Shown in pieces: positions 32,412 through 41,230 of a DNA stretch of 54,708 bases. Numbering within the stretch: the first letter of the stretch is position 1; each line of letters opens with the position of its first letter. The stretch covers positions 1-54,708 of the forward strand of contig JAJFTZ010000121.1 in assembly GCA_021372675.1 (NCBI GenBank). Reading direction: 5' to 3'. Below the pieces are notes generated by a model, which was not told where the DNA came from, did no database searches, and saw only the letters and a program-made list of their open reading frames with translations. Source of the stretch: Eubacteriales bacterium (GTDB lineage Bacteria; Bacillota; Clostridia; Christensenellales; CAG-138). A program made the position numbers and the translations under genes.

Positions 32412-32486
32412 ACCGTTGCGAGTCACTCGCGGGCCGGCGGCCGCTCGGCGGGGTACGCCTCGCGCCACTAGGCCTGCGGGCCATCG
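32412..32486 (-). repeat. GC-rich intergenic repeat, copy C
   Basis: On the minus strand: GATGGCCCGCAGGCCTAGTG, GCGCGAGGCGTACCCCGCC, then GAGCGGCCGCCGG. It lies in the fliP-fliQ gap. The first half is nearly identical to copy A; the second half diverges. Confidence 0.7.
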
Positions 32487-32529
32487 AGGGCGTCGGCCCC
32501 TATGGGCGGGGTAGGCGGCCGGGCCGCCT

Positions 32530-33345
32530 TTAATTAAAGCTTGTGATCAGCGTTTTTACCGTGAGCGTCCACCCGTCCACCATCACGAAAAGCAAAAGCT
32601 TGAACGGCAGCGAGATCACCGTGGGCGGCAGCATCATCATGCCCATCGCCATGAGCGTGCTCGCCACCACCATGTCGATGACGATAAAAGGAACGTAGAG
32701 GAAAAAGCCTATCTCGAAGCCGTGCTTGATCTCGCTCGTGATGTACGCGGGGATGAGCGTCGTGTTTTTGATCTCGCTCAGGTCGTCCACCGGCGCATCC
32801 TGCCCCGCCGCGCTCATGAAAAACTTTAGGTCGCTCTCGTAGGTCTGCGCGAGCATGAACGTGCGGATGGGCGCCATCGCGCGATCCGCGGCCTCCTCCT
32901 GCGTGATGCGCCCGTCCACATACGGCTCGTAGGCCGTTTCCTTGATGGTATCGATGGTGGGCGTCATGATAAACAGCGTAACGAAAAGCGCGAGGCCGAT
33001 GAGCACCTGGTTGGGCGGCATCTGCTGCATCCCGAGGCCGTTTCGCACGAGCGAGAGCACGATCACAATGCGCGTGAAGCAGGTGAGCATGATGAGGATG
33101 GACGGCAAAAGCGTGAGCACCGTGAGCATCAAAAGGATTTCCACGCTTTCGCTGCGGTTGCCCAAGATGCCCCCGAACGGGCCTTCCTCCTGCTCGACGC
33201 CCGCCGTGTCGCCGCCGTTATCCGCCAATACCGAACAGCCCGCGAACACGAACAGCGTGAGAAGCGCCAACAGTATCACGAGCGTTTTTTTGATCGCCCG
33301 CTTGTTTTTTTCCACGTACAGCCGCGCGCGCAACTCGTTCATCAT
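32530..33345 (-). CDS. fliP: Flagellar export protein FliP
   Basis: 271 aa. The core has TVLTLLPSILIMLTCFTRIVIVLSLVRN, QMPPNQVLIGLALFVTLF and the C-terminal FEIGFFLYVPFIVIDMVVAS, all diagnostic. FliP is made with a cleavable signal; here the N-terminal hydrophobic stretch (about residues 20-37) ends in FVFAGC, which also fits a lipobox. The ATG overlaps the fliO stop (ATGA). Confidence 0.95.
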   Translation of the reverse strand: MMNELRARLYVEKNKRAIKKTLVILLALLTLFVFAGCSVLADNGGDTAGVEQEEGPFGGILGNRSESVEILLMLTVLTLLPSILIMLTCFTRIVIVLSLVRNGLGMQQMPPNQVLIGLALFVTLFIMTPTIDTIKETAYEPYVDGRITQEEAADRAMAPIRTFMLAQTYESDLKFFMSAAGQDAPVDDLSEIKNTTLIPAYITSEIKHGFEIGFFLYVPFIVIDMVVASTLMAMGMMMLPPTVISLPFKLLLFVMVDGWTLTVKTLITSFN

Positions 33346-33920
33346 GCGTCGCCCTTCGTATCGTCGAAAAGGGATTCATCTAAGATTTCCTGAAACTCAG
33401 GCTTGCGGTTTGCGGTGCCGTAGCGCTCGCTGCGCCTTAATTTCATCTGCTTGAGAAGCGCGTCGAGCTCGTCCTCCCGCCCGGTCTCTTTACGCGTTTT
33501 CGCGCGCGGGGCGAACAACGAAAAACCGCCCTTTTTACCGCCGGAAAGACCCATCGCCTCGAGCACCCCCCTCGCCCCCTGTTTTTGCCCCGTTTCTTCT
33601 TCCTCGAGCTCGCCGAGCGCCTCGCGGCCGACCGCGGCGATGAGCTGCACGCTCTGCCCTGTGACGCCGAGCAGGTAGAAGGTTTCCTTTGTTTCCAAAA
33701 GCACCACGCTTTTGTCCTTGGCGAGCATCACGCGCTCCTTCACGCGCATGTGCGCGGCTCTGCTAAGGCCCCCGCTTTTTTTGGCGATGTAGCGCGTCGC
33801 GTAATACGCGAGCAAAAGCACCGCCAAAAGCACCGCGATAAGCCCCAGCGTTGCGCCGAAATTATCTTGGAGCACGAGCGCCACCCTGTGCGGCGCGAAA
33901 AACGTTGCGCTTCCCGTCAA
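33342..33920 (-). CDS. fliO: Flagellar biosynthesis protein FliO/FliZ
   Basis: 192 aa: one membrane segment (about residues 18-36, LGLIAVLLAVLLLAYYATRY), the conserved KERVMLAKDKSVVLLETKETFYLLG beta domain, and a long charged tail. FliO stabilises FliP during gate assembly. The start is TTG, 7 bases behind GGAGGG; no ATG alternative fits. Confidence 0.88.
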   Translation of the reverse strand: MTGSATFFAPHRVALVLQDNFGATLGLIAVLLAVLLLAYYATRYIAKKSGGLSRAAHMRVKERVMLAKDKSVVLLETKETFYLLGVTGQSVQLIAAVGREALGELEEEETGQKQGARGVLEAMGLSGGKKGGFSLFAPRAKTRKETGREDELDALLKQMKLRRSERYGTANRKPEFQEILDESLFDDTKGDA

Positions 33921-34024
33921 GCAAATACCCTCCGATAATCGAAAATGCCCCGGCGGTACGTCCTGCGCCGCCGGTTGCGCGAAGATACGCCAGCCAAGGC
34001 ATCGTCTTTTTCAACCACCGTGCA

Positions 34025-34327
34025 TCAAAGCTGCATACGCATCACTTCGTTGTACGCGTCGATCACCTTGCTGCGCACCTGCACCGCAAGGTTGAATGTG
34101 AGCTCCGCCTTCTGCGCCTCGATGAGCGCGGTGTGGATCTCGGTGCTCTCTCCGCTCAACAGCTCGAGGCTGTTAGCGTTGTTTTCGGCCTGTACGTCCT
34201 GCACCTGCCCGATGGCGTCCTTCAAGAGCTCGGAAAAGCTTGTGCCGGCGTTTTCCGCGCTCGTCTGCGACGTTGCGTTAAGGCTGTTGAGCAGCGAATT
34301 GATGCCGGATACGGATTCGATCGCCAT
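34025..34327 (-). CDS. fliE: Flagellar hook-basal body protein FliE
   Basis: 100 aa rod-MS-ring adaptor. It has SFSELLKDAIGQVQDVQAENN and the conserved C-terminus ALIEAQKAELTFNLAVQVRSKVIDAYNEVMRMQ. It directly follows flgC. In most Firmicutes fliF, fliG, fliH and fliI come next; here fliO follows after 104 bases. Confidence 0.94.
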   Translation of the reverse strand: MAIESVSGINSLLNSLNATSQTSAENAGTSFSELLKDAIGQVQDVQAENNANSLELLSGESTEIHTALIEAQKAELTFNLAVQVRSKVIDAYNEVMRMQL

Positions 34328-34353
34328 AGAATTACCTCCCCGCGAGATACGGC

Positions 34354-34785
34354 TTACTTGCCGATCTCAAGCGCCTTGAGCATCATGCTCTTCATGGAAT
34401 TGAGGGCGGTCACGTTCGCCTCGTAGGCGCGCGTGGCGGCCATCATGTCGATAAGCTCCGTAACCTCGTTCACGTTGGGATAGTGCACATAGCCGTCCGC
34501 GTCCGCGTCGGGGTTGGTAGGGTCGTACTCGAGCTTGAAATCGGAATCGTCCTCCACGATGCCGGAGACCTTCACCCCGCCGCCCGTGGTGCCGAGCGCC
34601 GAGTTGAGGTAGCTCGAAAACGACGCCTTGTTTTCAGAAAGCACTGTGACCTGCCGCCTGTACGGGCCGCCGTCCTCCGTGCGCGTGGTGGAGGCGTTTG
34701 CGAGGTTTTGCGCGATCACGTCCATGCGCATGCGCTGCGCGGTGAGCGCCGAGCCGCTGATATTAAAAGCGTTTAAAAAGCTCAT
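34354..34785 (-). CDS. flgC: Flagellar basal-body rod protein FlgC
   Basis: 143 aa proximal-rod protein: AFNISGSALTAQRMRMDVIAQNLANASTTRTEDGGPYRRQ at the N-terminus, YPNVNEVTELIDMMAATRAYEANVTALN near the C-terminus. It begins 7 bases after flgB. Confidence 0.95.
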   Translation of the reverse strand: MSFLNAFNISGSALTAQRMRMDVIAQNLANASTTRTEDGGPYRRQVTVLSENKASFSSYLNSALGTTGGGVKVSGIVEDDSDFKLEYDPTNPDADADGYVHYPNVNEVTELIDMMAATRAYEANVTALNSMKSMMLKALEIGK

Positions 34786-34792
34786 TCCGGTA

Positions 34793-35203
34793 CTACCTGC
34801 CTTCCGTGATCGCCATCCGCAGCATGGAAAACTCGCTGTTGAGCTTTTCCACGAGCGTGTTGTAGTAGAGCGTGTTCTTGGCGAGCTCCACGTTTTCGTA
34901 GTCGATATCCACGTTGTTGCCGTCCATCCGCATATCGGTACCGCTGTTTTTCACCACCGTGGGGACTACGCCGTCGGGATCGACACCCGAAAAGGAGATG
35001 TGCTTATCGCGCGTCATTTTATTATCGAAGCCGTTTGTATCGTCGAGCGCGGCGGCGAAAACATCTTCAAACTCGACGCTCGAGCTTTTGAAGCCCGGCG
35101 TTTCGGCGTTGGCGATGTTGTTGGAGATCACCTGGTTGCGAAGCCACGCCGCGTCGAGCCCCTTCTCGAGGTACTTGGTGGACGCGAAAATGTCTTTTAT
35201 CAT
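34793..35203 (-). CDS. flgB: Flagellar basal-body rod protein FlgB
   Basis: 136 aa proximal-rod protein: GLDAAWLRNQVISNNIANAETPGFK at the N-terminus and NNVDIDYENVELAKNTLYYNTLVEKLN near the end. It follows the lytic transglycosylase by 12 bases, behind GGGAGGGA. Confidence 0.95.
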   Translation of the reverse strand: MIKDIFASTKYLEKGLDAAWLRNQVISNNIANAETPGFKSSSVEFEDVFAAALDDTNGFDNKMTRDKHISFSGVDPDGVVPTVVKNSGTDMRMDGNNVDIDYENVELAKNTLYYNTLVEKLNSEFSMLRMAITEGR

Positions 35204-35215
35204 ATTACTCCCTCC

Positions 35216-35785
35216 CTAAACGGAAGCGTACGCGCTGTAGTAGGAAAGCACCTTATCGACATAGGAGCGGACGGAGGGGCTTATTTTAGCGTACTCGGAG
35301 GCGTTGTCCGCATCGGCGATGCCGTAGGAGGCCACCCGCGAGGGGCCAGTGTTATAGGCCGCGAGCGCCAGGCGTATATCCCCGAAGCGGTCAAGCTGCT
35401 GGGCGAGATACTGCGTGCCCGCAAAGATGTTCTGCGTTGCGTCGAACGAATCGGTCACGCCCAAGGAATTAGCCGTACCCGGCATAAGCTGCATAAGGCC
35501 CTGCGCGCCCGCCGACGATACGGCGCTTTTGTTGTAGCCCGATTCCACCCGTATGACCGCGCGGATGAGATCCGCATCAAGACCGTAGCGCGAGCTCGCC
35601 GCCTCGATGACCGCATCGTACGCGGCGGAGGACGTTACGGAAACCTCCGACGTACCGGCATCCGCGCCGCCGACGGCCTGCGCGAGAAGGCTCGAAAACA
35701 GGGGAGCGTTGAGGCCTGCCCGCGCCGCGGTGCTATCGAGCTTCGACTGCACCTCGGTAAGCTTTTGGTAATAGATGGTGTTCAC
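35216..35785 (-). CDS. Lytic transglycosylase (SLT family), rod-associated
   Basis: About 189 aa. The SLT domain shows the catalytic Glu in LIRAVIRVESGYNKSAVSSAGAQGLMQLMPGTA and the AAYNTGPSRV motif. The protein probably opens peptidoglycan for rod growth, replacing the FlgJ muramidase. As the first gene of the early operon it precedes flgB. The start is uncertain. The promoter at 35824-35852 would begin RNA near 35817, which disfavours the ATGs at 35836 and 35818. The GTG at 35785 (behind GGGGGTGG) or the ATG at 35809 remain. No signal peptide is evident, so it may be exported by the flagellar system. Confidence 0.85.
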   Translation of the reverse strand: MNTIYYQKLTEVQSKLDSTAARAGLNAPLFSSLLAQAVGGADAGTSEVSVTSSAAYDAVIEAASSRYGLDADLIRAVIRVESGYNKSAVSSAGAQGLMQLMPGTANSLGVTDSFDATQNIFAGTQYLAQQLDRFGDIRLALAAYNTGPSRVASYGIADADNASEYAKISPSVRSYVDKVLSYYSAYASV

Positions 35786-35823
35786 TGTGGAAATTGCTAC
35801 CACCCCCATGGTATTCATAAAAT

Positions 35824-35852
35824 AGTATAACAACAAAAGATACCTTATTCAA
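35824..35852 (-). promoter_or_regulatory. Sigma-A-like promoter of the early flagellar operon
   Basis: TTGAAT, a 17-base spacer and TATACT on the minus strand. It precedes about 14 kb of co-directional genes down to the terminator near 21.48 kb. No c-di-GMP riboswitch motif is present in the short leader. Confidence 0.7.
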
Positions 35853-35948
35853 CAATATTTTCGTATTTTCCCACATCCTTCCGCTGTATTTTGTGTAGAC
35901 CTTGGATTGCGGCCACAACAATTTGTCGTTTCCCGCCGCGCGGGATTT

Positions 35949-35986
35949 ATAAAAATACGGACGTACGGCATATGCCGCGCGTCCGT
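35949..35986 (-). terminator. Intrinsic terminator after cheB
   Basis: ACGGACG/CGTCCGT (35957-35963 with 35980-35986) encloses the palindrome CGGCATATGCCG; TATTTTTATA follows on the minus strand. Confidence 0.82.
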
Positions 35987-36194
35987 GCATTCCATCACCC
36001 CACTCGTCCAAGGTGGGTAACCCATGCTGCCAAAACAACCATGGGGTCCGGGGCCGCGGCCCCGGGGGCCCTAATCCACCGACAACGGCATGCGCGGTGG
36101 CGGTGGGGGGTGCCCAGGTCACCCGGCCCACAGGCCCCGCAGGTACTTCCTGTAACCCTCAAAAAAGTGGCGCGGCCAATTTTTTGACGCGAAG
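35987..36194. other. Gene-free GC-rich stretch between cheB and its terminator
   Basis: Holds an 18-bp perfect palindrome CCGGGGCCGCGGCCCCGG (about 36048-36065) and long G or C runs unlike the flanking coding DNA. No gene, promoter or known repeat could be supported. GGCCCACAGGCCCC here only weakly recalls the GGCCCGCAGGCC core of the dispersed repeat. Confidence 0.5.
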
Positions 36195-37232
36195 CTATTT
36201 CATCTTTTCGTCGCGCCACGCATAAACGTCATGCGCGATGGCGTTGAGCGGCAGCTCCTTATCGACCGCGCCGAGGCTCATCGCCACCGCGGGCATACCG
36301 TAGACCACGCAGGTCGCCTTGTTTTGCCCCACGGTGTGCGCGCCGCCTTTTTTCATCTGCAAAAGCCCGTTCGCACCGTCGCCGCCCATGCCGGTGAGAA
36401 GGATGCCCATCGCCTTTTTTCCGGCGGCCTTCGCCACGGATTCAAACAGAACGTCCACCGACGGGCAGTGGCCGCTTACCTTTTCGCCCTTTTGGCAGCG
36501 CACGCGATAGCCGCCCGCGTACTTTTCCACCGTCATATGGAAATCGCCGGGCGCAACGAGCGCGGTACCGGGGCGCAGCACGTCGCCATCCCCGGCCTCC
36601 TTCACGGCGAGACGGGTGGTGTTGTTGAGCCTTTCGGCATAGAGCCGCGTGAATACCGGCGGCATGTGCTGCACGATGACGATGCCGGGAAGATCGTCGC
36701 GGAGCGCCGACAGTATCTGTGCTGTGGCCTCCGTGCCGCCCGTAGACGCGCCGAGCGCGATCACGTGGCCCTGCGTATCCCGCAGCGTGGGGGCGCCGGG
36801 CTCCTGCCGCTGCGGCGAATTTTTATGCTGCCCCACTTTGGCGATGGAGGCGATCTTCAATTTAACGATGAGTTCGGAAACAAACGCCGCGCGCCCTGCC
36901 TCGCCGCTTTCCGCGGGCTTGGTCACAAAATCCACCGCGCCGGCCTGCAGCGCGTCGAACACGACGCCGCTCACGGAGCTGACCACGAGCACGGGCAGCG
37001 GGTGCTGCGGCATGAGCTGCTTCAAAAATTCTATGCCGTTCATCCCCGGCATCTGCACGTCGAGGGTCATCACGTCGGGGTCGAGCGAGAGCACCTTTTC
37101 ACGCGCCTCGTAAGGGTCGCTCGCGGTGCCCACCACCTCGATGGCGGCGTCCTTGGTGATCTCGTTGACAATCAAGGTGCGTGCGAACAGCGAATCATCC
37201 ACGACGAGCACGCGTATTTTTTTAAACGGCAT
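36195..37232 (-). CDS. cheB: Chemotaxis methylesterase CheB
   Basis: 345 aa: a receiver domain (VLVVDDS, phospho-Asp in MTLDVQMPGMNG, Lys in FVTKP) followed by the methylesterase domain. That domain has the catalytic Ser in ALGASTGGTEA, His in IVIVQHMPP and Asp in LLTGMGGDGANG. It removes methyl groups from the receptor and can deamidate it. The ATG in ACCATGCCG is preferred; a TTG four codons earlier is possible. Last gene of the fliD-to-cheB unit. Confidence 0.94.
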   Translation of the reverse strand: MPFKKIRVLVVDDSLFARTLIVNEITKDAAIEVVGTASDPYEAREKVLSLDPDVMTLDVQMPGMNGIEFLKQLMPQHPLPVLVVSSVSGVVFDALQAGAVDFVTKPAESGEAGRAAFVSELIVKLKIASIAKVGQHKNSPQRQEPGAPTLRDTQGHVIALGASTGGTEATAQILSALRDDLPGIVIVQHMPPVFTRLYAERLNNTTRLAVKEAGDGDVLRPGTALVAPGDFHMTVEKYAGGYRVRCQKGEKVSGHCPSVDVLFESVAKAAGKKAMGILLTGMGGDGANGLLQMKKGGAHTVGQNKATCVVYGMPAVAMSLGAVDKELPLNAIAHDVYAWRDEKMK

Positions 37233-37368
37233 GGTCTCACACAAGCCTTTCGTACGATTCTAAAATAAAAAGCCGGCGCCTTTTATTCGGCCGCGCGTAA
37301 GCGGCAGAAATCCGCCCACGCCCCCGCCGCTGCGCGGTGATGCCGATCTCGTTGAAGCGAGCTCCGTA

Positions 37369-38211
37369 TCATACTTTGTGGTAGATGGAGGGCATCACAT
37401 AGGAGAGCCGCGTGGCGCTGCGGTCGAGCGATTCGGACTGCCCTACGATAAGGTATCCGCCCGGCGCGAGCGCGTCGTAAAAACGACCTACGAGCTCGAT
37501 CTTCGTTTGGGGTTCGAAGTAGATCATCACGTTGCGGCAAAAGATCACATGGAACTTCTTTTTGAAGGGGAAACTCTTCTCCATGAGGTTGAACGGGCGA
37601 AACAGCACTTCCTTCCTGAGGCTTTCCTTCGCCTGGTAGCGCCCGTCGGGCAGCTTGGTAAAGTGCGCGAGCTTCCAGCCCTTGGGAAGCGGCTCCACCG
37701 CCTCCGCGCTGTACGCGCCCGCGGTCGCGAAGTTGAGCACCTTGCGGGAGATGTCGGTGGCGAGCACCGTCCTATCCCACGATGGCGCGTCTGCGCCGAA
37801 AAAATCGCCCGTGACCATGGAGAGGGTGTATGCCTCCTCGCCGGTGGAGCAGCCCGCGCTCCAAAGCCGAAGGTCGTGATCCTTCACGGTTTCTTTAAGC
37901 TCCGGCAGGATGCGCGTGCGGTAAAACTCGAAATGCTCCCATTCCCGCATGAAAAAGGAGTAGTTGGTGGTGAGGTAGTTGAGGATGTTTGAAAGCTCCG
38001 CGCCCGTAGGGTCGGCAAACACCGCGTCGAGATAGTTCGTATAATTATCGTAGCCGTTGCGCACAAGGTACTGGTTGAGCCTCCCCTCGATGAGCACGCG
38101 CTTTTTTGTAAGGTTGATGCCGAAGCGGTTGCGGAGGTATTCGGTGAGCCGCACAAAATCGCCGTCGCTGATGCGGATGACCCCCAAACCGTCCGTGCTC
38201 TCGTTGCCCAC
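37369..38211 (-). CDS. cheR: Chemotaxis methyltransferase CheR
   Basis: 280 aa from the GTG behind AAAGGAGGGATCCT. An N-terminal helical domain (LTEYLRNRFGINLTKKR) precedes the SAM-binding domain with LRLWSAGCSTGEEAYTLSM, VLATDIS, FHVIFCRNVMIYF and PGGYLIVGQSES. It methylates glutamates on the MCP encoded upstream. A gap of 136 bases to cheB holds only a weak hairpin. Confidence 0.94.
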   Translation of the reverse strand: MGNESTDGLGVIRISDGDFVRLTEYLRNRFGINLTKKRVLIEGRLNQYLVRNGYDNYTNYLDAVFADPTGAELSNILNYLTTNYSFFMREWEHFEFYRTRILPELKETVKDHDLRLWSAGCSTGEEAYTLSMVTGDFFGADAPSWDRTVLATDISRKVLNFATAGAYSAEAVEPLPKGWKLAHFTKLPDGRYQAKESLRKEVLFRPFNLMEKSFPFKKKFHVIFCRNVMIYFEPQTKIELVGRFYDALAPGGYLIVGQSESLDRSATRLSYVMPSIYHKV

Positions 38212-38248
38212 AGGATCCCTCCTTTCAAAAAGATGGCCACGGACATTT

Positions 38249-40210
38249 TTACGCCCGTCCAAGCTTAAAGCGGCCGATGCTCTGGTTCAAAAGCTCCGCC
38301 TGACCCGAAAGCTCCTCGCTCGCGGCGGCGGCCTCCTCGGCGGTGGCGGAGTTACTTTGCACCACCTGCGACACCTGCTCGATGCCGCGGTCGATCTGCG
38401 ATATAGCCGCCGCCTGTTCCCCCGAGGCCTTGGCGATATCGCCCGTAAGGCGCACGGCCTGCTCCATGCCGCTCACGATGGAGGACAGCGCCGCGGCGGT
38501 CTCGTCCGCGATGCGCGTGCCCGCCCCGGCCTTTTTCACGGAGCCCTCGATGAGCTCGGCAGTCTCCCTCGCGGCCTTCGCACTTCTGCCGGCGAGGTTT
38601 CTCACCTCCTCGGCCACCACGCCGAAGCCCTTGCCGTGCGCGCCCGCCCGCGCGGCCTCCACCGCCGCGTTGAGCGCGAGGATGTTCGTTTGGAACGCGA
38701 TATCGTCGATCACCTTGATGATCTTCGATATGCTTTCGGACGATTCGTTGATCTCCGCCATGGCGTTTTGCAGCTTGCGCATTTTCTCGTCGCCGTGCAC
38801 GGCGCCGTCGCGCGCGGCCACGGAAAGCTCGTTGGCGCGGTCGGCGTCGCCCGCGTTGCGGCGCGTCTGCCCGGCGATAGCGGAAATGCTCGCGGTGAGC
38901 TGTTCGATGGAGCTCGCCTGCTCCGCGGCGCCCTGCGATATGGCCTGGCTGCCTGCGGATACCTGCTTGGTGCCCGCGTTCACCTGCGCGGCGGCGGTGT
39001 TGATATCTAAGATCACGGCGCTCAGGGAATCGACGATGCGGTTGATGGAAACCTTCAGCGAGTCGAAATCGCCCACAAAGCTTTCCTCGACGCGCACGGT
39101 GAGGTCGCCTCCGGCGATGCTTCCTAGCACCGCGTCGATCCTGCCGATGTGCGCGCGGAGCGTGTCGGCGGTGGTGTTGAGCGCGTTCTTGAGGATGGCG
39201 TGATCGCCCTCGTACTCCCCGAGGACGCGGGCGTTCAGTTCGCCGCGCGAGAGCCCCCCGAGCGCACGCGTCGCCTCGGCGACGGGATCGATCACCGCGT
39301 CGAGCGTGCGGTTGACGCCATCGACCATGTCGTAATAATAGCCCTTCATATTGCTCGTGTCGGCGCGCGTAGAAAGCCTTCCGTGCGTGGCGGCATCCAC
39401 GAGGCCCACGATGCCGTCGTACATTTCGTTGAGCGTGGCGCGAAGCTTCACGATGTTTTCGCTTATCAGGCGGAATTCCCCGTGCAGCGTGGCGGGATCG
39501 ACGTCCGCGGCGTCCGTCCCCTCGGCGAGGCTCTCGATCTGCCCGGCCGTGATGAGGAGCGGCCTTACGACCATGCGCGTGAGCGCAAGGCCCAAAACGA
39601 TCGCAAGTATATCGCATACGGCGAGCACGGCAACGAGCACGGTGATGTTTCTTTGCCCCTTCGCCTCGATATCCGCATAGACGGAGCCCGCGCGGCCGAC
39701 CACGGATTTTTCAAGCTCCGTAAGGGTATCCTGCACCCGCGTTGCGGCCTCGTCCGCTTCGGCGGACATGAGTATCTCATACCCGTCCTTGCCGCTCAAT
39801 TCCGCGTTTACGGCCTGTTCGTTGTAAGTGCGCGCCGCTTGGATCTGCTCGCCGACGGCGGCGAGGATAAGCTTATCCTCCGCGCTCAAAAGCGGCTCCA
39901 TGGCGGCAAGCGCCTCGTCCGTGAGCGTATACTTTTTTTGCAGGTTCTCTCTCTCCGCCTGTTTGGCATCCTGATCGTCGAGAAGGATGATATCGCGCAC
40001 GATCACGCGCGTGCGCTGGTAGAACTGCATCGCGTCCATCAGGTGCGTTTCGGCCAGGGTATTGTTGTTGTAAAGGCCGTCCGTTTCCGCGAGGATAACC
40101 TTCAGCGTCTGCACCGCCTGCACCCCCAACGCCGTTAGAAGAAGCGCGATAAACAGGAAGCTGCCCAGCACCTTGTAGATCGTTTTCACACGCCGAAAAG
40201 CCTTACTCAT
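38249..40210 (-). CDS. Methyl-accepting chemotaxis protein with multiple HAMP units
   Basis: 653 aa. TM1 (about residues 14-32) and TM2 (about 198-222) flank a helical 4HB-type periplasmic sensor. After TM2 come at least two and probably three HAMP-like units ([49 protein letters not shown]), then the signalling domain. The hairpin tip is [35 protein letters not shown]. It is the only MCP in the window. The ligand is unknown. Confidence 0.93.
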   Translation of the reverse strand: MSKAFRRVKTIYKVLGSFLFIALLLTALGVQAVQTLKVILAETDGLYNNNTLAETHLMDAMQFYQRTRVIVRDIILLDDQDAKQAERENLQKKYTLTDEALAAMEPLLSAEDKLILAAVGEQIQAARTYNEQAVNAELSGKDGYEILMSAEADEAATRVQDTLTELEKSVVGRAGSVYADIEAKGQRNITVLVAVLAVCDILAIVLGLALTRMVVRPLLITAGQIESLAEGTDAADVDPATLHGEFRLISENIVKLRATLNEMYDGIVGLVDAATHGRLSTRADTSNMKGYYYDMVDGVNRTLDAVIDPVAEATRALGGLSRGELNARVLGEYEGDHAILKNALNTTADTLRAHIGRIDAVLGSIAGGDLTVRVEESFVGDFDSLKVSINRIVDSLSAVILDINTAAAQVNAGTKQVSAGSQAISQGAAEQASSIEQLTASISAIAGQTRRNAGDADRANELSVAARDGAVHGDEKMRKLQNAMAEINESSESISKIIKVIDDIAFQTNILALNAAVEAARAGAHGKGFGVVAEEVRNLAGRSAKAARETAELIEGSVKKAGAGTRIADETAAALSSIVSGMEQAVRLTGDIAKASGEQAAAISQIDRGIEQVSQVVQSNSATAEEAAAASEELSGQAELLNQSIGRFKLGRA

Positions 40211-40230
40211 AGCTTACCTCCACGAGCATT

Positions 40231-40722
40231 CTACATAAGAGGGGCGGAAACGGCTTCCTCCTCGTCGAGCAGCTTGTCCGCGTCGAGGATGAGCGTTACG
40301 CGGCCGTCGCCCGCGCCGATCCCGCTGATGTAGCGGTTCTGCGCGTTCGCGCCGTATTCCGGCGGCGGGACGATCTCCGCTTCCGCTATGGTGAGCACCT
40401 CGCTCACGCTGTCCACGATAAGCCCTGCGCTCAGGCCGCCCGTTTCCATCACGATGATGCAGGTGCGCTCGTCGTACTCCGCGGCGGGCTTTTTGAACTT
40501 GAGGCGCAGGTCCACAACCGGCACGATCTTGCCGCGCAGGTTGATGATGCCCTTCACGTGGGACGGCACCTCGGGCAGCCGCGTGATGGGATAGATGCCG
40601 ATGATCTCGTTGACGCAGCTTATCGGGACAGCGAAGGTCTCCTCGCCCACCGGAAAGGTCAAATACCGGCCCTGCTGCGTGTCTTCCTCCTCGCCAATGC
40701 GTTCGAGCTTACTCTCTTCCAT
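40231..40722 (-). CDS. cheW: Chemotaxis coupling protein CheW (copy 1)
   Basis: 163 aa from the ATG behind GCGGAGGTTCCC; an ATG seven codons earlier lacks a ribosome site. It has the CheW core: RYLTFPVGEETFAVPI, HVKGIINLRGKIVPVVDLR, and AGLIVDSVSEVL. It links the MCP to CheA. It is strongly similar to the second CheW at 43470-43964. Confidence 0.93.
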   Translation of the reverse strand: MEESKLERIGEEEDTQQGRYLTFPVGEETFAVPISCVNEIIGIYPITRLPEVPSHVKGIINLRGKIVPVVDLRLKFKKPAAEYDERTCIIVMETGGLSAGLIVDSVSEVLTIAEAEIVPPPEYGANAQNRYISGIGAGDGRVTLILDADKLLDEEEAVSAPLM

Positions 40723-40745
40723 GGGAACCTCCGCATTTTTCAAAT

Positions 40746-41198
40746 TTACAGGAACATATCCACGATAAGGCCGCGAATGTCGTCGGCAATATCCAAAAGC
40801 TTGATGCGGTCGGACTCGTTCTTGAGCACCTCGGCCGCCATGTCGTCGAGCCGCTTGTTCACCTTGCGGATCACCGCGTAAACCTTGTGCCGGCCGCGCG
40901 CGTCGAACTGGCTCAGTTTGCAGAAAGCATAGGAATTGCTGATGGTCTCGCTGATGAGCTCGCTGATGAGCTCGCGGTATTTTTGATATTCCGAAAGGTC
41001 GGCGCGCTTGGCGACCATTTCGCCCTGCTTGTAGATCTTTTCCTTGAGCTCGCCGATGTACTGCTCGTAATCGGCGCGGCTCCTATCCTGCATGCTGTGC
41101 TCAAAATCACGGGAAAAGCCCGTATCCGTTTTTCTGTGGCCGGATGCGGGCAAAACGCCGTTCGTCGCCTGCAGCTTTTCGATCTCTTTTATATTCAT
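40746..41198 (-). CDS. yaaR: YaaR/DUF327 family protein
   Basis: 150 aa. The C-terminal two thirds match the YaaR (DUF327) family: YKQGEMVAKRADLSEYQKYRELISELI, then DARGRHKVYAVIRKVNKRLDDMAAEVLKNE, and LLDIADDIRGLIVDMFL. The family is of unknown function but often lies with fliS/fliD or flagellar genes in Clostridia, as here. It is soluble and helical. Confidence 0.85.
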   Translation of the reverse strand: MNIKEIEKLQATNGVLPASGHRKTDTGFSRDFEHSMQDRSRADYEQYIGELKEKIYKQGEMVAKRADLSEYQKYRELISELISETISNSYAFCKLSQFDARGRHKVYAVIRKVNKRLDDMAAEVLKNESDRIKLLDIADDIRGLIVDMFL

Positions 41199-41230
41199 GC
41201 TTTTTAAGGCTTCCCGCCCCGCGCCCTACC

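Noticed and set aside
32101-32484. A long N-terminal extension of fliR.
   Set aside because: Shadow of fliQ and of repeat copy C; the family N-terminus begins near 32100.
35786-35823. A c-di-GMP riboswitch in the leader of the early flagellar operon.
   Set aside because: The predicted leader is too short and has none of the GEMM core motifs.
38352-39617. A 421-codon Arg/His-rich minus-strand frame inside the MCP gene.
   Set aside because: A frame-shifted shadow of the MCP gene on the same strand; no fold or family.
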